The translations under genes and the position numbers were made by a program. A stretch of 11,842 nt of DNA from Candidatus Cloacimonadota bacterium (GTDB lineage: Bacteria > Cloacimonadota > Cloacimonadia > Cloacimonadales > JAJBBL01). Location: the NCBI GenBank assembly GCA_020532365.1, contig JAJBBL010000001.1, forward strand, positions 1-11,842, written 5' to 3'. The notes beneath the pieces were generated by a model. It worked only from the letters and a program-made list of their open reading frames with translations, was not told the origin of the DNA and searched no databases. Of the stretch, positions 6,022-11,842 are shown in pieces; the first letter of the stretch is position 1; each line of letters begins with the position of its first letter.

Positions 6022-6840
6022 ATGAACTATAAACAAGCCCTAATCGTTGCTTTGCTTGCTGTATTAATTCTCGTAACCGCTTGCAGTATCAAAAAACAGG
6101 AGCCTACCGAAGAGGACTTACAAGCAGAGCTTTACAGTAGACTCAGAATATCGAAAATCACTAAACTCAATCAAGATCATATAAATCAAGTGCAGCTATA
6201 CAACCGTAAAGGACGACTCATCAATGAGAAATGGTATAATCTAAATATGACAATAGTGACCCAGAGAAACCTGAAATACAACCCTAAAACTGACCGAAAT
6301 ATTGAAACTGAATGGCTGAAAGGGGAAGATATCTTCAAAAGTCGCAACATTTTTGAGTATGACTCTCAACGTAGGCTTAAAAGAATCTACTGGATTAACT
6401 CATCCGAAGAGCAGGTCGGGACTTCAGATTACCTCTATAATAAAGAGGGGAAGCTGGAAAGTGTAACCCGTTACGATGGCAGAAACAATATCGTGAGTAC
6501 ACAAAAATACCGCTACGAAAATGGAAAACTGATGGAGTACATCAATGAAGATCGAGGCGGCAAAGTGACAAGCCGACAAGTATATCAGTATTCTGACGCT
6601 GGGGTCAAAACAGAAGAGGAATGGTATGATTCACAAAGAAATCGAACTACTAACAAATACTACAAGTATGATGTTGCGGGTAACCTCGTTGAAGAGTTAG
6701 AGCTTCGCAACGGAGAGCATCAACATCGACTGCTAAAAGAGTATGACGAAAATGGGCTTCTTTTGAGCGAAGAATGGTTAAATGAAGAGGGTGAACAGAT
6801 GTTCCAAAACACCTTTGAATACGAATATTTCAACGATTAA
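6022..6840 (+). CDS. Repeat-rich lipoprotein with YD-type repeats
   Basis: The signal peptide (residues 2-20, hydrophobic core ALIVALLAVLILV) ends in a VTAC lipobox, so C21 should be lipidated and the protein anchored in a membrane. Nearly all of the mature chain is a regular repeat: an aromatic-acidic pair (YD, YN, YE or YS) followed by a Gly or basic turn recurs at residues 60, 86, 113, 139, 165, 190, 216, 241 and 267, a period of 25-27. Units look like YNKEGKLESV, YENGKLMEY, YDVAGNLVEE and YDENGLLLSE, often with EW or WY about 14 residues before the next turn. This resembles RHS/YD-like or MORN-like beta-hairpin arrays that form an extended beta structure. The SD AGGGAG overlaps the stop of the peptidase gene, so the two are co-translated. 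A binding or scaffold role beside the peptidase is inferred; the ligand is unknown. Confidence 0.85.
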   Translation: MNYKQALIVALLAVLILVTACSIKKQEPTEEDLQAELYSRLRISKITKLNQDHINQVQLYNRKGRLINEKWYNLNMTIVTQRNLKYNPKTDRNIETEWLKGEDIFKSRNIFEYDSQRRLKRIYWINSSEEQVGTSDYLYNKEGKLESVTRYDGRNNIVSTQKYRYENGKLMEYINEDRGGKVTSRQVYQYSDAGVKTEEEWYDSQRNRTTNKYYKYDVAGNLVEELELRNGEHQHRLLKEYDENGLLLSEEWLNEEGEQMFQNTFEYEYFND

Positions 6841-6860
6841 ACTACCGAAAGGAGACAGTG

Positions 6861-7064
6861 ATGAAAGCAATATTGAAACTAAAAGAATCGCAAGTAGGCG
6901 ATATTTCTATAGTAATACCAAAAATAAGGGATTATCATAAGAGCTTCTCAAGCGTGATAGTTACCTATGAAAACGGTAACACCAGAAGCATCGAGGCTAA
7001 TGACCTCAATGCTCTGATGAACCAAATCGATGAGGCTATCGAAAATTTCTACTCGAAAGCCTAA
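6861..7064 (+). CDS. Small protein of unknown function (67 residues)
   Basis: I do not recognise this family. AAAGGAGA (6848-6854) lies six bases before the ATG at 6861. A GTG immediately upstream (6858) is in frame but too close to the SD, so the ATG is chosen. The sequence reads as short beta strands (about 2-6, 15-19, 31-36, 41-45) followed by one amphipathic helix (47-63, LNALMNQIDEAIENFY), with no cysteine, signal peptide or membrane segment, so it is probably a soluble cytoplasmic alpha/beta miniprotein. It is last in the cluster with the M23 peptidase and the repeat lipoprotein, 20 bp after the latter. Its strong RBS, codon use like its neighbours and position in the cluster make it a real gene. 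It ends 13 bp from the convergent reductase gene. Confidence 0.75.
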   Translation: MKAILKLKESQVGDISIVIPKIRDYHKSFSSVIVTYENGNTRSIEANDLNALMNQIDEAIENFYSKA

Positions 7065-7077
7065 CAACTATTATCTA

Positions 7078-9558
7078 TTAGATGAAGAGGTTGAGATTAG
7101 ACTTCTCGGCCTCTTCTAAGTAAGTTGCAACACCACCTACCGCTACGCCGTCAATAAGGTCGCTCTTAACGACACCCATTACGTCCATAGACATTTGGCA
7201 GGCAATCATTTGTACGCCACTTTTAATTGCGACATCAATCATCTCTTCGAGTGAATCGATCTTCTTGTCCTTCATTCTCTGACGCATCATCTTAGGTCCC
7301 ATACCCATCATATTCAGCTTGGATAGGCTGAGAGAGCCGCTGTCAGAAGCGAGCATCTTGTTGAACATTGTCCCCATAAAGTCGCGTTTAGTCTCCTCTT
7401 TAACAGACCGTTTGATGACATTTAATCCCCAGAAAGTGAAGAACATTGTCACTTTTTTGCCTGTCGAAGCAGCGCCATTGGCAATAACAAAAGAGGCGAG
7501 AGCTTTGTCTAAATCGTCGCTAAAGACTATAAGCGTTTTATTATCACGCTCTTCGGCTCTTCCGACAGCTCTTTGCATTTTACTCGCTTTACGCACCAGA
7601 GCAACATAGTTGCTACCCTCTTTTTTAATCGACAGAAGTTTGTTACCGGTCATATTACACCAAGCTTTGAGATCATTGGCGAAGCCCGGATCACTTGCAG
7701 TGATTTGTAAAATACTATTATCTGCGAGCTGATCCATACTCTCTTTAAGTCTGATAATCGGGCCGGGACACTGAAGGCCACAGGCGTTAATATCGAGTGC
7801 TATTTTCTCACCCTCTTCCATTTTGTCAGAGTAGTATGATTCGTCTGGATACATTTGGTCGTCGGAACTGATAATCTCACCTGCATAGATATCTGATTGG
7901 TCTGCTTTGCCGTAAACCATATCGTAAGACATATATCCACCAGAGAGGTTATAGACATTTTGAAAGCCGCTTTGCATCAGTATTCTCGCACCGAGATAGC
8001 CTCTCTGACCCACTCGACAGTAGATGATAACATCTTTGTCTTTAGGTATTTCATCAAGTCTATCCCTAAGCTCATCCAATGGAATATTGATGCCGCCGGG
8101 GATAGATCCAAGCTCGAACTCTTCTGCTGTTCGGTTATCAATCAGGAAAGCACCACGAAATTTATCAGAATCTAAGTCGGCAAGTGTGACAATATTGACT
8201 TTTTTAGTAAGAATGTTTTCCGCAACATAACCGGCTACGTTAACCGGATCACGTGCTGAAGAATATGGAGGAGCATAAGCTTGCTCGAACTCGGTCATAT
8301 CGTAAACAGTTGAGCCACTCTGAATCATTGCAGCAATTACGTCTAAACGTTTGTCTACGCCGACATAACCTATAACTTGAGCTCCGAGTATTTTGCCGTC
8401 ATCCGGAGAAAACATCAGCTTGATAGTTATGGGCAGTGCTCCTGGGTAATACCCTGCATTGCTTGAGCTATGAATAGTCGACGCAATATATTTTCTTCCT
8501 TTACTCTTCAAGTTATCTTCAGACATTCCTACGATACCAGCAGTTAACTCGAACACCTTTATAATAACGGTACCCAACACACCTTTGAACGGTATTTTGT
8601 CGCCAAAGACAAGGTTATCGGCCAGTATTCTACCCTGCTTGTTAGCAGGACCTGCTAAATAGGCGTTCCTAATGTCATCAGACAGGATATATTTAGCTTG
8701 AATAGCGTCACCTAAGGCGTAAACATCAGGCGCGGTAGTTTTGAGATATTCATCAACTATTATACTGCCGTTCTGAGATAAGTCGATACCTGAACCTTGT
8801 AAGAATCCGGTGTCTGGACGTACTCCAGCTGACAAAATCAGAATATCGCCACTTACTCGTTTCCCGCTGTCTAAAAGAGCTATCAGTTTACCATCTTTTC
8901 TTTCAATAGAAACCACTCGCTCCTTAAGATAAACATCGACACCCTGGGCATTCATATGCTGGCGGAGCGCTGATGACATATCGTAATCAAAGAAGGGGAG
9001 TACACGATCAGCCATTTCAACGATACTTACAGTGTGACAGATCTCTTTGAGGTTTTCGGCCATTTCGATACCGATATAGCCCGCACCTATGACTATGGCT
9101 GATTCGGGTTTATTCTTATCGAGGTACTCTTTAATTCGGTCAGTATCTTCCACGTTACGGAGGGTAAAAATCCCCTCCAAATCGATGCCTACAATCGGGG
9201 GTGTAAGCGGTTTAGCACCAGGGGAGAGGACTAATTTATGATAGTCGAGATCATACTCTTCGTCCTTCACTAAGTTGCGAATCTTCACCTGCTTCTTCTC
9301 AGTATCTACACCTATAACTTCGTTCTGAACCCTGACATCTATCTTGAACCGTTTGCTGAATTCTTCAACCGTCTGAACAAATAAATTGTCCCGCTCTGAT
9401 ATTGTTCCACCAATGTAGTACGGTAGACCACAGTTTGCATAAGAGATATATTTACCCCTTTCTATCATTACTATTTCAGAAGACTCGTCCATCCTGCGTA
9501 AACGAGCCGCAACTGAAGCACCACCGGCTACTCCACCTACAATGACGTATCTTTTCAT
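7078..9558 (-). CDS. cdr: CoA-disulfide/persulfide reductase fused to rhodanese, TusA and DsrE-like domains
   Basis: This 826-residue cytoplasmic flavoprotein has four sulfur-handling modules. Residues 1-450 are a CoA-disulfide reductase: FAD motif GGVAGGASVAARLRR (8-22), the single redox cysteine C43 in SYANCGLPYYIGG, NAD(P)H Rossmann loop VIGAGYIGIEMAENL (156-170), second FAD motif ALGDA (281-285), and the family tyrosines in AYAPPYSSARDPVN (427-440). Residues 456-550 are a rhodanese with C514 (YCRVGQRG). Residues 586-656 are a TusA domain with CGLQCPGP (C593, C597). Residues 674-826 are a DsrE-like (COG2210) domain with FFTFWGLN and C787 (ACQMSMDVMG). Relatives with the first two domains reduce CoA persulfide, polysulfide or disulfide and release sulfide. 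The added domains suggest persulfide relay on one chain. It follows lpxA by 38 bp and probably shares its transcript. No frameshift or missing catalytic residue is seen. Confidence 0.95.
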   Translation of the reverse strand: MKRYVIVGGVAGGASVAARLRRMDESSEIVMIERGKYISYANCGLPYYIGGTISERDNLFVQTVEEFSKRFKIDVRVQNEVIGVDTEKKQVKIRNLVKDEEYDLDYHKLVLSPGAKPLTPPIVGIDLEGIFTLRNVEDTDRIKEYLDKNKPESAIVIGAGYIGIEMAENLKEICHTVSIVEMADRVLPFFDYDMSSALRQHMNAQGVDVYLKERVVSIERKDGKLIALLDSGKRVSGDILILSAGVRPDTGFLQGSGIDLSQNGSIIVDEYLKTTAPDVYALGDAIQAKYILSDDIRNAYLAGPANKQGRILADNLVFGDKIPFKGVLGTVIIKVFELTAGIVGMSEDNLKSKGRKYIASTIHSSSNAGYYPGALPITIKLMFSPDDGKILGAQVIGYVGVDKRLDVIAAMIQSGSTVYDMTEFEQAYAPPYSSARDPVNVAGYVAENILTKKVNIVTLADLDSDKFRGAFLIDNRTAEEFELGSIPGGINIPLDELRDRLDEIPKDKDVIIYCRVGQRGYLGARILMQSGFQNVYNLSGGYMSYDMVYGKADQSDIYAGEIISSDDQMYPDESYYSDKMEEGEKIALDINACGLQCPGPIIRLKESMDQLADNSILQITASDPGFANDLKAWCNMTGNKLLSIKKEGSNYVALVRKASKMQRAVGRAEERDNKTLIVFSDDLDKALASFVIANGAASTGKKVTMFFTFWGLNVIKRSVKEETKRDFMGTMFNKMLASDSGSLSLSKLNMMGMGPKMMRQRMKDKKIDSLEEMIDVAIKSGVQMIACQMSMDVMGVVKSDLIDGVAVGGVATYLEEAEKSNLNLFI

Positions 9559-9596
9559 CTTCTTATTTACCTACCTTTTATTTAGTCATAAAAACC

Positions 9597-10370
9597 TTAT
9601 ATTGCGATACCACGCTCAGAATTCTTAACAAACTCAACAAAGTTTTGCTGCTCGATCGACAAATAGTCCATCTTCGCAATTGCTTCAAGTGCTTGAGTTA
9701 CGTTAAGTTTTGAATGATAAAAAACTTTGTAGATCTGCTTAATCTTCTCAATGGATTCAGAAGAGAATCCGCGACGCTGTAATCCAACACTGTTTAAACC
9801 GTGAGGTTTGAAAGGCATCCCCTCTCCACGAATATAAGGGGGAACGTCCTTCTTAACACCCGACTTACCACCGATAAATGTGTAGTCACCTATCGTAACA
9901 AACTGATGCACCGCCGATAAACCACCTATAGTGACGAAGTCACCTACCGTTACGTGACCCGCCAAAGTAGCAACATTAGCCATTATCACATTGTTTCCTA
10001 CGTGACAGTTATGAGCGATATGACAGTAAGCCATAATCAGACAGTTGCTACCGATGGTGGTATCCTCGTCTAAAGTGGCAGATGGGTTTACGGTTACAAA
10101 CTCACGAAATGTGTTATTATCTCCAATGATAAGCTTTGTAGGCTCCCCTTTGTATTTAAGGTCTTGGCATGCAGTACCGACTACCGCTGAGTGATGAAAT
10201 CGGTTGTTTTTCCCTATCGTCGTATAACCGTCCAATCTGACATTGGTCTCTAACACACAGTTATCTCCAATTTGAACATTTGGCCCGACTATACAGAACG
10301 GGCCAATTTTAACGTTTTCACCAATCTTTGCTTGTTTGTCAACTACTGCTAAGTGATGTATTTCGGTCAT
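9597..10370 (-). CDS. lpxA: Acyl-ACP--UDP-N-acetylglucosamine O-acyltransferase
   Basis: LpxA makes the first lipid A intermediate by moving a 3-hydroxyacyl chain from ACP to UDP-GlcNAc in the cytoplasm. The 257-residue length is typical. The first 190 residues are a left-handed beta helix of hexapeptide repeats (for example IGENVKIGPFCIVGPNVQIG). The active-site region reads HIAHNC (H117-H120, the second being the catalytic base of E. coli H125), LAGH (H139) and AVHQF (H155), followed by an alpha-helical C-terminal domain (about 195-257). The position equivalent to the E. coli chain-length ruler G173 is G168 by ungapped comparison, which suggests a long (C14-class) hydroxyacyl donor. The ATG lies 7 bp after the stop of lpxC-fabZ, with AGGGAG overlapping that stop, so the two are coupled. 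Confidence 0.96.
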   Translation of the reverse strand: MTEIHHLAVVDKQAKIGENVKIGPFCIVGPNVQIGDNCVLETNVRLDGYTTIGKNNRFHHSAVVGTACQDLKYKGEPTKLIIGDNNTFREFVTVNPSATLDEDTTIGSNCLIMAYCHIAHNCHVGNNVIMANVATLAGHVTVGDFVTIGGLSAVHQFVTIGDYTFIGGKSGVKKDVPPYIRGEGMPFKPHGLNSVGLQRRGFSSESIEKIKQIYKVFYHSKLNVTQALEAIAKMDYLSIEQQNFVEFVKNSERGIAI

Positions 10371-10377
10371 AAGCTCC

Positions 10378-11769
10378 CTATTTATCCATAACTTTTGCTA
10401 AGAAGTCACCTTCGCAGACTTTAGTATCGCCAACGTATGCATCTCCGTGCATCTTGGCTAATGAACGCTTCATACTGATTACTTTCAGTTCAAATCTTAA
10501 AGTATCTCCAGGTAATACTGGCTTGCGGAATTTAACGTTGTCGATCGAAGCAAAATAAGCAACGTAGTTTTCTGGATCATCATAAGTGTTTAACAGCATA
10601 ATGCCACCTGTTTGAGCCATAGCTTCAACAATTAGGACACCCGGCATAACTGGATGATCGGGGAAGTGACCTTGGAAAAACGGCTCGTTCATTGTGACGT
10701 TTTTTATTCCAACTATGCTCTCACCAGCGACAAAATCTGTAATTTTATCTACCAATAAGAAGGGGTAACGGTGTGGCAATATCTTTAAAATAGCGTTGAT
10801 GTCGAAGACCACTTCACTTGATGTCTTCTTCTGGTATATCTTCTGTAACTCTTGCTTTTTATAGATTTGACGTAGCTTTTTCACCAACTCAACATTGGTT
10901 TTATGACCTGAGCGGGCAGCTAAGATATGACCCTTTATCGGAACGCCGAGAAGAGCAATATCGCCTAACAAGTCTACCACTTTATGCCTTACAAATTCAT
11001 TGTAGAAGCGGAGTGGTGTGTCATTAACTATACCGTTCTCTCCTATTGGAATAGGGGAATCGTACCCAAACATCTCTTCAAACTTTTCCATCTCCGTACG
11101 AGTAACGTCAGGGTCTGCAATAACGATAGCATTATCAAGTGCGCCACCTTTGATCAAACCAGCACTCTTAAGGGCAATAATTTCATTTAAGAAACAGAAT
11201 GTCCTGGCTGGAGCAAACTCCTTTTCAAAATACTCAATCGATGGGAACCAAGTGTACTGTGTGCTAAGATACTTATGACGATAATCGACCATGAAAGTTA
11301 TCTTTAACTCGTTTGAAGGTACTATTACTACATCAACGTTCTCTTCTGGAGCGGAAAAGGAAATAGGATCTTCTAACTCAAAATATTCACGATCATACTC
11401 CTGCTCTACTGCTCCAACCTCTTTCAATAAATTATAATAAACTATTGCACTACCGTCAGCTACTGGTACTTCAGGACCATTGATTTCAATAATTATGTTA
11501 TCAATATCAAAACCTTTGATCGCAGCTAATAAGTGCTCGATAGTCGATACTGTTGCACCATTGATACCAATCGTAGTACCGCGTGAAATATCCACTACAT
11601 GATCAATGTCAGCTGGAATACGTGGTTTATTTGGCAAATCAGTTCTAACAAATACAATACCTTCGTTCTCTTTAGAAGGCTTAAAAGTTACTGTGCTAAT
11701 CTCGCCTGTGTGTAATCCAACACCTGTATAACTGGCAGAGCCATTAATTGTTTTTTTCTTTTCTTTCAT
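10378..11769 (-). CDS. lpxC/fabZ: Fused LpxC deacetylase / FabZ dehydratase
   Basis: This 463-residue bifunctional enzyme has an LpxC half (residues 1-300) and a FabZ half (about 323-463) joined by a Lys/Gln-rich linker (303-318). LpxC deacetylates UDP-3-O-acyl-GlcNAc, the committed lipid A step. Its zinc ligands are H79 (in EHLLAA), H262 and D266 (RHKVVD), with catalytic E78 and H289 (SGHKTN). FabZ dehydrates 3-hydroxyacyl-ACP in fatty-acid synthesis, and shows LPHRYPFLLVDKI (331-343), catalytic H368 in GHFPDHPVMPG and E382 in VEAMAQ. Fusing the two lets one protein sit at the branch point between membrane lipid and lipid A synthesis. The ATG is preceded by AAGGA at only two bases and AGAGGA further upstream. 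This fusion is known from Bacteroidota and related phyla and is a useful lineage marker. Confidence 0.96.
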   Translation of the reverse strand: MKEKKKTINGSASYTGVGLHTGEISTVTFKPSKENEGIVFVRTDLPNKPRIPADIDHVVDISRGTTIGINGATVSTIEHLLAAIKGFDIDNIIIEINGPEVPVADGSAIVYYNLLKEVGAVEQEYDREYFELEDPISFSAPEENVDVVIVPSNELKITFMVDYRHKYLSTQYTWFPSIEYFEKEFAPARTFCFLNEIIALKSAGLIKGGALDNAIVIADPDVTRTEMEKFEEMFGYDSPIPIGENGIVNDTPLRFYNEFVRHKVVDLLGDIALLGVPIKGHILAARSGHKTNVELVKKLRQIYKKQELQKIYQKKTSSEVVFDINAILKILPHRYPFLLVDKITDFVAGESIVGIKNVTMNEPFFQGHFPDHPVMPGVLIVEAMAQTGGIMLLNTYDDPENYVAYFASIDNVKFRKPVLPGDTLRFELKVISMKRSLAKMHGDAYVGDTKVCEGDFLAKVMDK

Positions 11770-11842
11770 ATTCCTTAGATCCTCTCTCAGAACTAAAATC
11801 TCTGAGTATATGGTTATAGTTTAATCTTTCTTCTCCGTTTTG
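11770..11842 (-). other. Upstream edge of the lpxC-fabZ operon
   Basis: The 73 bases before lpxC-fabZ are A/T-rich. On the minus strand one frame ends in TAA at 11821-11823 after residues KTEKKD, which could be the tail of an upstream gene (lpxD is common here in related genomes), but six residues cannot show it. No convincing promoter is seen, so transcription probably enters from beyond the window. Confidence 0.3.
11786..11806 (-). other. Small hairpin in the lpxC-fabZ leader
   Basis: CTCAGA (11786-11791) and TCTGAG (11801-11806) form a 6 bp stem with a 9 bp loop, 17 bases upstream of the lpxC-fabZ start codon. There is no T tract. It could affect initiation or be chance; the short stem gives little support. 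Confidence 0.3.

Noticed and set aside
7065..7077. Bidirectional terminator between the convergent 67-residue gene and the reductase gene
   Set aside because: Only 13 bases separate the stops and they form no stem or T tract.
7897..8175. Plus-strand reading frames opposite the reductase-rhodanese gene (also 7319-7609 and 8024-8230)
   Set aside because: All lie antisense to conserved rhodanese, TusA or DsrE coding sequence, with no RBS or recognisable domain.
10818..11278. Overlapping plus-strand frames opposite lpxC-fabZ
   Set aside because: Antisense shadows of conserved LpxC sequence; they overlap each other in different frames.
11744..11842. Minus-strand open frame running from the window edge into lpxC-fabZ
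   Set aside because: It is only about 32 codons, ends in a low-complexity A-rich stretch and matches nothing; a shorter frame ending at 11821 is equally possible.

Overview
The window (about 42% G+C by eye) looks like a chromosomal segment from a Gram-negative bacterium. It carries lipid A genes, a lipoprotein with a lipobox, and envelope-acting peptidoglycan enzymes. The lpxC-fabZ fusion directly followed by lpxA, and an archaeal/eukaryotic-type prolyl-tRNA synthetase, would fit Bacteroidota, Cloacimonadota or a related phylum. Strong purine Shine-Dalgarno sites and sigma70-like promoters (TTGACA boxes) argue against typical Bacteroidota, which use little SD and a different -33/-7 promoter. 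My best guess is a Cloacimonadota-like lineage. This is inference; no search was run.

Region 1 (1-4440, minus strand) is a compact operon read right to left from a good promoter at 4412-4440. It runs proS, a small S4-domain RNA-binding protein, cinA (both domains), a TPR protein with a TTG start, and a GTG-started membrane-anchored lytic transglycosylase cut by the left edge. The last two genes overlap by 4 bp. Translation, nucleotide repair and cell-wall functions share one transcript.

Region 2 (4441-5231) is a short plus-strand cassette. It has its own TTGACA/TACAAT promoter, a strong SD, a 75-residue cysteine-rich protein resembling a degenerate HNH module, and a Rho-independent terminator. 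After it comes a 297 bp non-coding stretch holding a near-perfect 21 bp inverted repeat. This is the least explained part of the window.

Region 3 (5232-7064, plus strand) is a three-gene cell-envelope cluster: a membrane-anchored M23 metallopeptidase with all expected catalytic residues, a lipoprotein built almost wholly of 25-27-residue YD-type repeats, and an unrecognised 67-residue protein.

Region 4 (7078-11842, minus strand, convergent with region 3) holds lpxC-fabZ, lpxA, and a four-domain sulfur-transfer enzyme (CoA-disulfide/persulfide reductase, rhodanese, TusA and DsrE-like domains on one chain). The first two make the early lipid A precursor. The third is probably co-transcribed but metabolically unrelated.

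I found no tRNA, rRNA, CRISPR array, insertion sequence or recognisable defence system. The genes are mostly housekeeping; the real unknowns are the Cys-rich mini-gene, the long hairpin, the repeat lipoprotein and the 67-residue protein.
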